64,000 nt of DNA from Chloroflexi bacterium bin20 (GCA_002238485.1 MPMG01000003.1:124001-188000), one strand, 5' to 3'. Shown: positions 7,201-15,968, numbered from the stretch's first letter. A program made the numbers and translations. The notes: a model not told the origin generated them from the sequence alone.

Positions 7201-8711
7201 TGGGGCTGGAACGCGCGCTGATTGAGATGCTGTTGCAATTTGTCACCCGCGACGAATTGAATGCCTTCTTGCGCTCGCCACAGCACACAGCGACCCTGGT
7301 CGGCTGTTTGATCGCCGTTTGTGGGGCGCTGTTGGGCACATTTCTGCTGCTGCGTGGCTTGTCGCTGACCAGCGATGCCATCAGCCACACCGTCCTGTTG
7401 GGCATTGTGATCGCCTTTATGCTGATGACGGGTGCTGGACTGGAAGGCGATACGTCGTCGCCCTGGCTGATCGTGGGCGCGGCGGCGGCTGGCGTGGGCA
7501 CAGTCCTGCTGACCGAGGCCCTGCATCGCTCGGGGCTGGTTCGGCAAGACGCGGCGCTGGGCTTGGCATTTCCGCTGCTCTTTGCCATCGCCGTCATCCT
7601 GGTCTCGCGCTTCGTTGACGATGTGCACCTGGACGATGACGCCGTGCTGGTGGGTGAAATTGGCTTGGCTTGGGCGAATACCAACAGCCACTGCTTCGAA
7701 CACTGTGGGGTGCTGCGCATCACGCCCGAACATCCCGCCGCCCAACAGACGCGCCAATGCGCCAACTGCCGCGAGCTGGGTATCAGTCCCCGCGACGAAC
7801 GCGCCGAATTTAAGGAGGTTTGCGGCAATTGCGGCGTCTATTCTCCAGCCCAAGCCTGGAGCGCAGGCTTGCTGGACGAGGCGCCGACGCTGGTTTTCTT
7901 CCCCAAGTCCATCACCGTCATGCTGGTGATGACAGCATTGACGGTCGGATTCGTCGCTGTCTTCTACAAAGAGCTTAAGCTGACGACATTCGATGCCGCG
8001 CTGGCGAAGTCGCTGGGATTCCGTCCGGCCGCGCTTACTTATACGCTGATGGTCTTGGTCAGCCTGGTGGCGGTGGGCGCATTTGACGCGGTGGGCTCGA
8101 TACTGGTGATCGCTTTTTTCATCATACCGCCCGCCGCAGCCTACTTGCTGACCGACCGCTTGTCTGGGATGCTGCTGCTGAGCCCGATTATTGGCGGGGC
8201 GGGCGCATTCTTCGGCTATGATTTGGCGCGTGGCCTGCTCTTTGGCATTTTTCCTGTCGCCGAGGGCATCGCCGCGCTCAATGCCATCTTCGGCTTGCAG
8301 CTGCGCGAAGCCTGGGATTCGTCCATCAGCGCATCTGTGGTGCTGACGATGTTCGTGATCTTCGTGCTGGTGTGGATTTTGTCGCCGCGTTATGGATTGC
8401 TTGCGTCGGCAATTCGCCGCGCCAACAGCCGCCGCCGTTTTGAGGATCAGGTTGTGTTGGCGCATATACACAATCACCAGGGCACGCCCAGCCACGCGAT
8501 TGAATTGCAGGCTGCGACCCTGCACCTGCACTTTCGCTGGACGCCGCAGAAAATGAGCCGCGTTTTGATGCGTCTGCGCGCGCTGGGATTCCTGAGCCTG
8601 GAGGCTGGCAGCGCCATCTTGACACAGCGCGGCGACGCCCATGTGCACGCCTTCCGCAAACACATGCTGGTCGCGCATAATATTCCCGATATCGACCCGA
8701 CACAGCCATGA
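7197..8711 (+). CDS. Metal ABC transporter permease 2 with Cys-rich insert and C-terminal DtxR-like winged helix
   Basis: 504 residues, much longer than the ~290 of plain ABC-3 permeases. Residues ~30-140 and ~235-400 are the permease (LLRGLSLTSDAISHTVL, KELKLTTFDAALAKSLGF). Between them lies a soluble insert, ~160-225, with three Cys pairs: HCFEHC (C166, C170), CANC (C188, C191) and CGNC (C209, C212), a pattern like a zinc ribbon. After the last helix, residues ~411-490 look like a winged helix: WTPQKMSRVLMRLRALGFL then LTQRGDAHVHAFRKH, as in DtxR/MntR regulators. Permease-DtxR fusions are known in some bacteria; the Cys insert is not something I can match. It is the last gene of the transporter operon and overlaps the next gene by 4 bp. 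Confidence 0.82.
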   Translation: MMGLERALIEMLLQFVTRDELNAFLRSPQHTATLVGCLIAVCGALLGTFLLLRGLSLTSDAISHTVLLGIVIAFMLMTGAGLEGDTSSPWLIVGAAAAGVGTVLLTEALHRSGLVRQDAALGLAFPLLFAIAVILVSRFVDDVHLDDDAVLVGEIGLAWANTNSHCFEHCGVLRITPEHPAAQQTRQCANCRELGISPRDERAEFKEVCGNCGVYSPAQAWSAGLLDEAPTLVFFPKSITVMLVMTALTVGFVAVFYKELKLTTFDAALAKSLGFRPAALTYTLMVLVSLVAVGAFDAVGSILVIAFFIIPPAAAYLLTDRLSGMLLLSPIIGGAGAFFGYDLARGLLFGIFPVAEGIAALNAIFGLQLREAWDSSISASVVLTMFVIFVLVWILSPRYGLLASAIRRANSRRRFEDQVVLAHIHNHQGTPSHAIELQAATLHLHFRWTPQKMSRVLMRLRALGFLSLEAGSAILTQRGDAHVHAFRKHMLVAHNIPDIDPTQP

Positions 8712-9694
8712 TTAGCTTGATCGTCACAGTGCTCAACGAAGGCGACAACATCCGCCAGCTGCTCGATTCGATCGCCGGGCAGACGCGCCCACCAGACGAA
8801 ATTGTCATCGTCGATGGCGGCAGCGCCGACAACACCGTCGACATTCTGCGCAGCTATGCTGAGCAACTGCCACTGCGCCTGCTGACCGCCGAGGGCTGCA
8901 ACATCAGCCAGGGACGCAATCTTGCCATAGCCGAAGCCAGCGGTGACATCATCGCCGCGACCGATGCCGGCCTGCGACTGGATGCGCATTGGCTGGAGAG
9001 GATCACCTCGCCGCTGCTGGATAACGATACGCTGAGTGTGGCGGCTGGCTTCTTCCGCGCCGACCCGCAAACGCGCTTTGAGATCGCCCTGGGCGCTGCC
9101 ACCTTGCCGCTCGTGGACGAGATCGACCCGGGCAATTTTTTGCCCAGCAGCCGCAGCATCGCCTTTCGCAAGCGCGCGGCACAGGGCATCGGCGCTTATC
9201 CCGAATGGCTGGATTATTGCGAAGACCTGGTTTTTGACCTGCGACTGCGACTGGCAGGAGAGCGCTTCGTCTTCGTGCCGGGGGCGGTGGTTTACTTCCG
9301 TCCACGCACGAGCCTGCGCAGCTACTTCCGCCAATATTATTTGTATGCGCGCGGCGATGGCAAAGCCGACTTGTGGCGCAGGCGGCATTTCGTCCGTTAT
9401 GCGACCTATCTGGGTCTTGTGCCAGGCATCGGTATCGCTGGCTGGCTGGTGCATCCGCTGTTGTGGATTGGCTGGCTGATCGGCGGCATGATCTATCTCT
9501 TTCGTCCCTATCGGCGCTTGCCAGTCCTGATGGGCGCTGCGGATCTTCGCTCGCTGGCGGCCTGGATACAATGTATCGCCTTGATCCCGCTGATGCGTCT
9601 GCTGGGCGATATGGCGAAGATGCTGGGTTATCCGCAGGGATGGCTTTGGCGACTTCGACAAAGGCCTGTCGATTGGAAACGGCTAACTGACTAG
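8708..9694 (+). CDS. Family 2 glycosyltransferase, membrane-associated
   Basis: 328 residues. The GT-A fold begins at once (ISLIVTVLNEGDNI, IVIVDGGSADNT), with the metal/nucleotide motif ATDAG and the acceptor-site pattern YPEWLDYCEDLVFDLRLRLA. Two hydrophobic segments at ~237-280 (LVPGIGIAGWLVHPLLWIGW...) suggest membrane attachment. Likely transfers a sugar to a lipid or surface glycan; substrate unknown. The ATG overlaps the permease stop by 4 bp, although a functional link to metal uptake is not evident. Confidence 0.85.
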   Translation: MISLIVTVLNEGDNIRQLLDSIAGQTRPPDEIVIVDGGSADNTVDILRSYAEQLPLRLLTAEGCNISQGRNLAIAEASGDIIAATDAGLRLDAHWLERITSPLLDNDTLSVAAGFFRADPQTRFEIALGAATLPLVDEIDPGNFLPSSRSIAFRKRAAQGIGAYPEWLDYCEDLVFDLRLRLAGERFVFVPGAVVYFRPRTSLRSYFRQYYLYARGDGKADLWRRRHFVRYATYLGLVPGIGIAGWLVHPLLWIGWLIGGMIYLFRPYRRLPVLMGAADLRSLAAWIQCIALIPLMRLLGDMAKMLGYPQGWLWRLRQRPVDWKRLTD

Positions 9695-9707
9695 GCAAAA
9701 AGAGCAA

Positions 9708-10607
9708 ATGATGCAGCAGGATGATGCCGATTTTGAACTTCGCTGGGTGGCGCTCAGCCTTTCGCTCAATATCGGTCGCAAAAGCCTCGACAAACTGCTG
9801 AATCGCTTTGACGGCGATCTGTCGGTACTGCTCGCTGCGCCGCGGCACGAATTGCTGCGCGTTCCGGGCATCGGCGTGAAGCTCGCTGGCAAGATAGCCG
9901 CAATTGACCTGGACGAAGTCGCCGCTGCATTGCGCCGCTGGCAGCAGCAGGGCATCGCCATCCTCACGCCGCGACATCCGCAGTATCCAGGCCCCTTGCG
10001 CGAGCTGGACGATGCGCCGGTCTTGCTCTTTGCGCGTGGCTGCCTGGACGACCAGTTGTGGACGCGCACGGTGGCGGTCCTTGGCACGCGCGAGCCTTCC
10101 TCGACCGGACGCAACCTGACGCAAGAACTGGCGACGGAGTTGGCGCGGGCTGGCATCACGGTCGTGAGCGGCCTGGCGCTGGGCATTGATACAGCCGCTC
10201 ATACCAGCGCGCTGGACGAAGGCACTGCCACTGTGGCTGTGCTGGGCAGCGGTCTGCTGAATGTGTATCCGCCCCATAATCGCGGGCTGGCAAGCCAGAT
10301 CGAGCAGCGCGGGCTGATGCTCTGCGAGGCGCAACCGCAACAGGCTGTCAGTGCGCAGCGGCTGGTGGCGCGCAACCGAATCATCAGCGGGCTGGCAAAT
10401 CAGGTCGTGCTGGTCGAATCGCAACTGGGCGGCGGCGCGATGCATGCGCTGCGATTTGCCAAAGCCCAAGGCCGACCTATCTTCACATTCGACCTGCCAG
10501 CCAGCGGCAACCAGGCAGCGCTGCAAAATGGCGCAAACAAGCTCTGTGCCGAAGACCCGCTGTCTGCGCTGCTGGGCACAGGCTCGAAATTGTCCGCTGG
10601 CAAATGA
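9708..10607 (+). CDS. dprA: DNA-processing protein DprA (Smf)
   Basis: 299 residues. DprA protects incoming single-stranded DNA and loads RecA during natural transformation. Residues ~10-70 form the N-terminal SAM/HhH part (RVPGIGVKLAGKIAAI) and ~80-285 the Rossmann-like domain with VAVLGTREPS, VSGLALGIDTAAHTSAL, TVAVLGSGLLNVYPPHN, ARNRIISGLA and VVLVESQ. The C-terminal DprA winged helix seen in many homologues appears to be missing. ATG at 9708 or 9711 are equivalent. It lies just upstream of lexA, separated by the lexA promoter, so DNA uptake and DNA damage functions are adjacent. Confidence 0.93.
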   Translation: MMQQDDADFELRWVALSLSLNIGRKSLDKLLNRFDGDLSVLLAAPRHELLRVPGIGVKLAGKIAAIDLDEVAAALRRWQQQGIAILTPRHPQYPGPLRELDDAPVLLFARGCLDDQLWTRTVAVLGTREPSSTGRNLTQELATELARAGITVVSGLALGIDTAAHTSALDEGTATVAVLGSGLLNVYPPHNRGLASQIEQRGLMLCEAQPQQAVSAQRLVARNRIISGLANQVVLVESQLGGGAMHALRFAKAQGRPIFTFDLPASGNQAALQNGANKLCAEDPLSALLGTGSKLSAGK

Positions 10608-10632
10608 GCCAAGCAGAGAAAATGACTGCTTA

Positions 10633-10668
10633 GAACATTTGACACAGAAACAGATGTTCCTGTATACT
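10633..10668 (+). promoter_or_regulatory. lexA promoter with inverted repeat (candidate SOS operator)
   Basis: TTGACA (10639-10644), an 18-bp spacer and TATACT (10663-10668). GAACAT (10633-10638) and ATGTTC (10654-10659) are perfect inverted arms separated by 15 bp; they flank the -35 and sit in the spacer. Each half resembles a half-site of the Gram-positive LexA box, but the usual box has only 4 bp between GAAC and GTTC. Autoregulation by LexA is inferred. Confidence 0.6.
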
Positions 10669-10699
10669 ACTAGCGAGGTACGAGACAGGGGCAAAGCAA

Positions 10700-11377
10700 A
10701 TGAAAGATTTCCACCAGTTATCGGCGCGGCAGCAGCACATGCTGCGATTCATGACGGCGTTTGTACGCGAAAATGGCTATCCGCCCAGCATCCGCGAGAT
10801 TGGCGATGCATGCCTGATCGGCTCGACTTCGGTGGTCAATTACAACTTGAACAAGCTGGTCGATGCCGGCTACATCGAGCGCTCGGGCAGGGTGTCGCGC
10901 GGTTTGCGAATCCTGCGCAGCATCCCGGGCCTGCAATCGGCAACCGTGCTGGCAACCAGGCAGCCGCTGCAAGTTCCGCTGGTCGGGCGCATTGCCGCTG
11001 GCGAACCGATTTCGCTGCCCGATGATATCGCCCATCACATCGACGAAGACGATTACATCAGCCTGCCTGCGGCGATGCTGGGCAATGTTGACGCGAGCGA
11101 AGTCTTCGCGTTGACCGTGCGCGGCGATTCCATGATCGACGCCATGATCCAGAATGGCGATGTTGTCATCCTGCGTCGGCAGAATACCGCCGAAAATGGC
11201 GATATGGTTGCGGCCTGGCTGAAAGAAGACAGCGAAACCACCTTGAAGCATTTCTATCGCCGCGGCGACATGATCGAGTTGCACGCCGCCAACCCAGCTT
11301 ATCAGCCGCTGCAAGTTGTGCCCGACAATTGCGAGATCAAAGGCAAGGTGCTTTCCGTGATGCGCACTTACGCCTAA
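10700..11377 (+). CDS. lexA: LexA repressor (S24 family autoprotease)
   Basis: 225 residues. The N-terminal winged helix (LSARQQHMLRFMTAFVRENG, PSIREIGDACLI) binds SOS operators; the C-terminal peptidase domain self-cleaves when RecA is activated. The scissile Ala100-Gly101 is in GRIAAGEP, catalytic Ser144 in GDSM and Lys183 in TTLKHF. Length and layout match Gram-positive LexA. A promoter with an inverted repeat lies upstream. The gene overlaps the convergent transglycosylase gene by 4 bp. Confidence 0.96.
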   Translation: MKDFHQLSARQQHMLRFMTAFVRENGYPPSIREIGDACLIGSTSVVNYNLNKLVDAGYIERSGRVSRGLRILRSIPGLQSATVLATRQPLQVPLVGRIAAGEPISLPDDIAHHIDEDDYISLPAAMLGNVDASEVFALTVRGDSMIDAMIQNGDVVILRRQNTAENGDMVAAWLKEDSETTLKHFYRRGDMIELHAANPAYQPLQVVPDNCEIKGKVLSVMRTYA

Positions 11378-12138
11378 GAACCAGCAATACCCAGTTCTCG
11401 TTGGGCGCTCTGGCACAGACGGGCTCCGCCAGCCACCAGCCACTGCTCAAGGGTGTCGCTCTTTGCGGAGCGGGCCACGGCGTCGCTGTAGATGCCGACT
11501 CCCCATCGATAATAAGCCTGCGTCTCTCGCGACCAGCTTTCACGCGACTGGCTGATGACGGCTGGTCCGCCATTGTAACAAGCCAGCGCCAGGCCGATCA
11601 CGCCGCCCGCCGCCCCCGCACAATAATTCAAATAGTCGCCGCCTCGCCGCGCATTGGTATCAGGATCGATCATGTCATCGCTCTCGGCGAAGTGAAATGG
11701 CATCACCTGAAACAAGCCTCTTGCGCCCGCACTGCTGATCACGCTGGGATGCCCGCAGGATTCAATCTGCATCACAGTGGCCAGCAAGTGCGCGTCCACA
11801 TCCGATCGCGCCGCCCATTCGCCGATCTCGTCTGACCAGTGCCGCACCGAGGGCGCGAAGAAAGCCGCTAGCTCAAGCTTGTGATGTCCTGGCAACAGTC
11901 GCAACGCGATACTCGCTGCGTCATCCCAAAAGGGCGTCGATGCCAGCAGCAGCGCCAGCGCGATCGGCAGCCACAGCGGCACATAATAGACCTCGCCTCG
12001 CTTGATGATGCGCCACCCGCCGCGGATCTGCGCAATGCTCAAACGCAGCCAGCCGGGAATCGCCGCCAGGCCTCGTCTGGCTCGCTTCCACCAGCCCCGC
12101 ACCCCGAACCTTCTTGCGCCTTGTGTCTGCGAAGTCAA
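11374..12138 (-). CDS. Lytic transglycosylase (SLT family), membrane anchored
   Basis: 254 residues: a basic cytoplasmic N-terminus, one transmembrane helix at ~54-66 (LWLPIALALLLAS) and an extracytoplasmic SLT domain. The catalytic Glu is in MQIESCGHPSVISSAGARGL, followed by FQVMPFHF, the DPDTNARRGGDYL motif and ACYNGGPAVI typical of Slt/MltE enzymes that cleave peptidoglycan glycan strands to 1,6-anhydromuropeptides. Convergent with lexA. Upstream sequence shows no clear promoter. Confidence 0.88.
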   Translation of the reverse strand: MTSQTQGARRFGVRGWWKRARRGLAAIPGWLRLSIAQIRGGWRIIKRGEVYYVPLWLPIALALLLASTPFWDDAASIALRLLPGHHKLELAAFFAPSVRHWSDEIGEWAARSDVDAHLLATVMQIESCGHPSVISSAGARGLFQVMPFHFAESDDMIDPDTNARRGGDYLNYCAGAAGGVIGLALACYNGGPAVISQSRESWSRETQAYYRWGVGIYSDAVARSAKSDTLEQWLVAGGARLCQSAQRELGIAGS

Positions 12139-12256
12139 TTTGCGTCGTTGCCTCAGTCGCTGGGTCCTTTTGCGTATCCGATGGTAACACAGACAATCTG
12201 CGCTTGGGACTGGGACAGGCGCCGACTGCTGTCTGTGCCGCGCGCATTTTTGCGAT

Positions 12257-12306
12257 TACAATGCCGCTGGAGGAACTTCATGATTGTCCAGAGAAATCCA
12301 GCATGA
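12257..12306 (+). promoter_or_regulatory. -10 element and eight-codon leader ORF ahead of the methionine/folate enzyme
   Basis: TACAAT at 12257-12262 is a plausible -10, placing transcription start near 12269, exactly where a GGAGG (12269-12273) begins. That ribosome site is ideally spaced (6 bp) from ATG 12280, which opens MIVQRNPA and stops at TGA 12304-12306, overlapping the ATG of the next gene (ATGA). The downstream gene itself has a weak ribosome site, so translational coupling through the leader is plausible. The -35 is weak. Confidence 0.35.
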
Positions 12307-14177
12307 GCCAGCTGTCATTTCGCAAGCGACTGCAGAACGGCAGTCCCATCCTGGCAGATGGCGCCATGGGCACGATGCTGCATCAGCATTCCCACTCTCG
12401 CGCCGACGCCTGCTTTGACGCCATGAACCTCGAAGCGCCCGATGTCGTGCGCAGCATCCACCAAGCCTATCTGGAGGCCGGCGCAGAATTGATCGCCACC
12501 AATACATTCGGCGCCAACAAGTTCAAGCTGGCGGGCGCGGGCAAAGCCGATCAACTGGCGCAGATCAACCACATCGGTGTGCAGTTGGCGCGAGAAGCCA
12601 TCGCAAAGAATGGAGGCGAGGCCTTTGTCGCTGGCTCGGTGGGGCCGCTGGGCGTGGGCATCGCGCCTTTTGGAGCTGTCTCACAAGAAGAGGCGCGGGC
12701 AGCCTTTGCGCTGCAGCTGGCGGCTCTGCTGGAAGCGGGCGTCGACTTGATCCAGTTCGAGACCTTCCGCGAGCACAAAGAGCTGCTGCTGGCGGTGGCG
12801 GCGCTGCGTGATCTGTCGCCTGCGTTGCCTATTATCGCTCAAGCCACTTTTTATCACGAGAATCTGAGTTATGCGGGCTATCCGCCGGCGCGCGTCGCCA
12901 ACGATCTGGGGCGGGCTGGCGCGGATGTCATCGGCGTCAACTGTGGCAGCGGCCCGGCCGGGATCACCGAAGCGCTGCGGCAGATGCGCTTTGCCTTGCC
13001 CGATGCTGTTTTCTCCGCCATGCCCAACGCGGGCTTTCCCGAGGTGGTGGGCGGACGCATCCTCTATCCGGCCAGCGCCGATTACTTCGCCGATTTCGCT
13101 GCCAGTGTGGTCGAATTGGGCGCGACGGTGGTGGGCGGCTGCTGCGGCACCAAACCCGAACATATCGCTGCCATGCGCGCTGCACTGGATGCGCCGCCCC
13201 GCGCTGCCATCGACCTGCATATCGCTGATATCGCTCGCGAACAGGAATCTCAGGCAGCTGACGCCCCGACCGAGCTGGCAGAGCGATTGGCAGGCGGTCT
13301 CTTCACCACCACAGTCGAAATGGCGCCACCACGCAGTTATCGCACCGAACCGCTGTTGCAAGCCGCGCGGCGTCTGCGGGCGGCCGGCGCCGACCTCATC
13401 AATGTGGCCGATACGCCGGCTGCGCGCATGAAAATGAGCGCTTGGGCGGTCGCGCATCTGCTGCAAACGCAGATCGGCATTGAAACTGTGCTGCACTTCC
13501 CCACGCGCGGTCGCAATATGCTGCGTGTCCAGGGCGACTTGCTGGCTTCTCACGCCTTGGGTTTGCGCAACCTCTTCGTCGTACTGGGCGACCCCACGCG
13601 CATCGGCGACTTCCCCGATGCCAGCGATCTAAACGATGTTGCGCCATCGCGACTCATCCATGTCATCAAGCAGGGCATGAATCGTGGTGTTGACATGGCG
13701 GGCAACAGCATCGGCAAGCCCAGCAGCTTCACTGTCGGCTGCGCATTGAATATGGGCGCGGATGATATCGACCGCGAGATACGGATCTTGCGCAGGAAAC
13801 TGCAAGCTGGCGCCGATTTCGCGCTGGGGCAAGCGGTCTTTGAACCCGCCCGCATACGCCGTTTTCGGCAGCGCTATGCAGCGCTTTGCGGAGAAGCATT
13901 TGCGCTGCCCGTGCTGATGGGGGTGATGCCGCTGCGCAGCCTGCGACAAGCGCGCTATTTGCACAACGAAGTGCCCGGCATCAGCATCCCCGCTGACATC
14001 ATGGCGCGCCTGGCTGCCGCTGGAGACGAAGCGCCGCGGACGGGCTTGCATATCGTGCATGAACTGCTGGAAGAGATGGCGAGCCTGGTGCAGGGCGTAT
14101 ACATCATACCAGGCGGCGACTATGAGTTGGCGGCGGAAGTGGTCGCATACATCAGAGAGCGGGGGAGCTTTCAATGA
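12303..14177 (+). CDS. Bifunctional homocysteine S-methyltransferase / methylene-THF reductase
   Basis: 624 residues, matching YitJ-type enzymes. Residues ~5-305 form the Zn-dependent homocysteine methyltransferase barrel: ADGAMGTML, then C214 (VNCGSG) and C280-C281 (GGCCGT) as Zn ligands. Residues ~330-624 form the methylenetetrahydrofolate reductase barrel (FTTTVEMAPP, GDPTRIGD, GADFALGQAVFEP). It links the folate C1 pool to methionine synthesis without the cobalamin domain of MetH. ATG 12303 is preferred: the in-frame ATG 12261 lies inside the likely -10. No SAM riboswitch is recognisable upstream. It overlaps the next gene by 4 bp. Confidence 0.9.
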   Translation: MSQLSFRKRLQNGSPILADGAMGTMLHQHSHSRADACFDAMNLEAPDVVRSIHQAYLEAGAELIATNTFGANKFKLAGAGKADQLAQINHIGVQLAREAIAKNGGEAFVAGSVGPLGVGIAPFGAVSQEEARAAFALQLAALLEAGVDLIQFETFREHKELLLAVAALRDLSPALPIIAQATFYHENLSYAGYPPARVANDLGRAGADVIGVNCGSGPAGITEALRQMRFALPDAVFSAMPNAGFPEVVGGRILYPASADYFADFAASVVELGATVVGGCCGTKPEHIAAMRAALDAPPRAAIDLHIADIAREQESQAADAPTELAERLAGGLFTTTVEMAPPRSYRTEPLLQAARRLRAAGADLINVADTPAARMKMSAWAVAHLLQTQIGIETVLHFPTRGRNMLRVQGDLLASHALGLRNLFVVLGDPTRIGDFPDASDLNDVAPSRLIHVIKQGMNRGVDMAGNSIGKPSSFTVGCALNMGADDIDREIRILRRKLQAGADFALGQAVFEPARIRRFRQRYAALCGEAFALPVLMGVMPLRSLRQARYLHNEVPGISIPADIMARLAAAGDEAPRTGLHIVHELLEEMASLVQGVYIIPGGDYELAAEVVAYIRERGSFQ

Positions 14178-14950
14178 CGCAAAAGGGCGCAATGCCCGGC
14201 ATTGGCACGATCGCCCTTCATGTGGTGGTGATTGACAGCGACTTTTATGCGCGCCACGCCATCAATGCCTACTTGGCTTGGGACCGACGCACGCGCGTAG
14301 TCGGCAAGTTCGCGCGGCTGGACGATTTTCACGATGCCTTGGGATCGGGCCTGTTCAAGGTACAGCCCAATGTCGTGATTATTGACGCCAGCGACAGCGC
14401 GACCGCCGATCGTTTGCGTGGCGCAATTGGCAAGCTGCAAGCTGCGATTGATGGGCTCAACATTGTTTGCCTGGCGCCTTTCGCAGACGCGGATTATCTG
14501 TTCGCGGCGGCGGACAGCGGCGCAAGAGCCTACCTGCTGAAGGCTGATGCGCGTATCCATATCGCCTGGGCGCTCTGCCATGTGGCGCTGCTGGCTGGCG
14601 AAGACTTTCTCATCAGCGCGGGCGTGGCCGACGAAGCCGCCAATCTGCGCCATCCGCGCTTGCAGAAGTCGCGATTCTTGGCCCAGCCACGCCCCTACAG
14701 GAATATGACGCCGCGCATCCGCCAGGCGATTGAGCTGTATGCGGTGGAAGGCATGCCGCAGAAGCTGGTCGCGCATGAGATGGACATTGAAGTCGAAACT
14801 GTGCGCGACTATATCAGGCAAGCCTACGATATTTTGGACGCCCTCCACGCAGACGACACAGCGTATCCGCTGGACATGCACCGCCAAGAGATCGCCTTCA
14901 TGCGCATTACCGCGCTGGCGATCCCCGACGACTCAGGTCGAGCTAGGTAA
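14174..14950 (+). CDS. NarL/LuxR-like response regulator, divergent HTH
   Basis: 258 residues. The first ~120 look like a receiver domain: VVVIDSDFYAR (acidic pocket), VVIIDASDS with a candidate phospho-acceptor Asp, and AYLLKAD at the conserved Lys position. The C-terminal part (RNMTPRIRQAIELYAVEGMP ... ETVRDYIRQAYDILDAL) is a LuxR-type helix-turn-helix, more divergent than usual. No sensor kinase is nearby. Its start overlaps the stop of the methionine enzyme, implying cotranscription; it converges with the ParB-like gene with an 8-bp overlap. Confidence 0.75.
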   Translation: MTQKGAMPGIGTIALHVVVIDSDFYARHAINAYLAWDRRTRVVGKFARLDDFHDALGSGLFKVQPNVVIIDASDSATADRLRGAIGKLQAAIDGLNIVCLAPFADADYLFAAADSGARAYLLKADARIHIAWALCHVALLAGEDFLISAGVADEAANLRHPRLQKSRFLAQPRPYRNMTPRIRQAIELYAVEGMPQKLVAHEMDIEVETVRDYIRQAYDILDALHADDTAYPLDMHRQEIAFMRITALAIPDDSGRAR

Positions 14951-15968
14951 TCGCGGAATCGGTTTCCGAGCTGTCTTCGGCCCCGAGCTCCTGGGCGCGT
15001 CTTTTGCGCAGCTCAGTCATCACCTGCGTTCGCGTCAGCAGCACCGATCCGTCGCCTTCGTGTTCGAGTGCGTCTGGCACGGCCGCATGTCCCGATTCCA
15101 GGTAGGAGACGATCGCCTCGCTGAAGGACTTGACTGGCGCTTCTTCGCCATATTGGTGGCGCAGCTCCAGCAGAACATTCATCAGCCACAAGAAGAGGTC
15201 GCCTTCTGTGCGTTGTGTCTTGCGGCCCCTGACGAGGTCCAGCACGTCATATTTGCGGATCAGGTCGATAGCCGGCTTGTAGATGCTGTGATACCAGTCG
15301 GCGGTTACTTCTTCGGTGGTCAGCGCGCGCCCCCACAGCTTTTCCAGCACGCGTTCGTGCAAGAAGATATGACCCATCAGCTCGTGATAACGGGCGGGCA
15401 CCGTCAGTTCAATTGATTCGTGGTCGGTCACAGCGCGCGTCAAGCCCGTTTCATCGAGGAAGTTGGCATACGCTTCGGCCGCTTCCATCTGCTGTTCACT
15501 CATGCCCGGGCGCAGCGGCACGGTGGTTGGCAGCGCGACCACATGCGCCTGGATGGTCTTCGCGCCCAGTTGCCGCGCCACCGACACGCGGTGATTGCCA
15601 TCGCGAACGAAATAGGCATCGCCCACCTTGTACAGCTCAATAGGTGGCGGACCTTCCTGGCTGTTGGCGAGAGCGTATACGCGGCTCCAGCGCTCTTTCA
15701 ACTTGCTGTTCTTGGGCAGAAATGTCGCTGTGAAGTCTTTGTAGCGCCCCACGCTGCCGACGATATTCTCGAGCGGGATATCGCGCACGCCTTCGTAATG
15801 CTCTTCGTGCAGGTGCAGACGACTGCGCACTTCGTCAAAGTTCATCAGCTCGCTGTGCCGCCCAGTCAAGTGGCTCAACAGTTCTTGCCAAAACACGCGG
15901 TTCTGGATGGCTTGGAATTTATAGACACCTTCATTATAAAAGGTGCGGAAGTTCGCGTCTTCAGACAT
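14943..15968 (-). CDS. ParB/sulfiredoxin-fold protein
   Basis: 341 residues. A ParB/Srx-like core is recognisable by YFVRDGNHRVSVARQLGA near residues 122-138; GNHR-type motifs bind nucleotide in this superfamily. The N-terminal ~110 residues and C-terminal ~160 residues are helical and charged and do not match chromosome-partition ParB (no clear DNA-binding helix-turn-helix, no partner parA nearby). A Chloroflexota-specific regulatory or nucleotide-binding protein seems more likely than a partition protein. Function unknown. Confidence 0.65.
   Translation of the reverse strand: MSEDANFRTFYNEGVYKFQAIQNRVFWQELLSHLTGRHSELMNFDEVRSRLHLHEEHYEGVRDIPLENIVGSVGRYKDFTATFLPKNSKLKERWSRVYALANSQEGPPPIELYKVGDAYFVRDGNHRVSVARQLGAKTIQAHVVALPTTVPLRPGMSEQQMEAAEAYANFLDETGLTRAVTDHESIELTVPARYHELMGHIFLHERVLEKLWGRALTTEEVTADWYHSIYKPAIDLIRKYDVLDLVRGRKTQRTEGDLFLWLMNVLLELRHQYGEEAPVKSFSEAIVSYLESGHAAVPDALEHEGDGSVLLTRTQVMTELRKRRAQELGAEDSSETDSAIT

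Noticed and set aside
12139..12302. SAM riboswitch before the methionine enzyme
   Set aside because: No recognisable SAM-I/II core or terminator; only a -10 and a short leader ORF.
14943..15968. Chromosome-partition ParB
   Set aside because: No ParA gene, no canonical helix-turn-helix or parS-like sites nearby; only the ParB/Srx fold motif is present.
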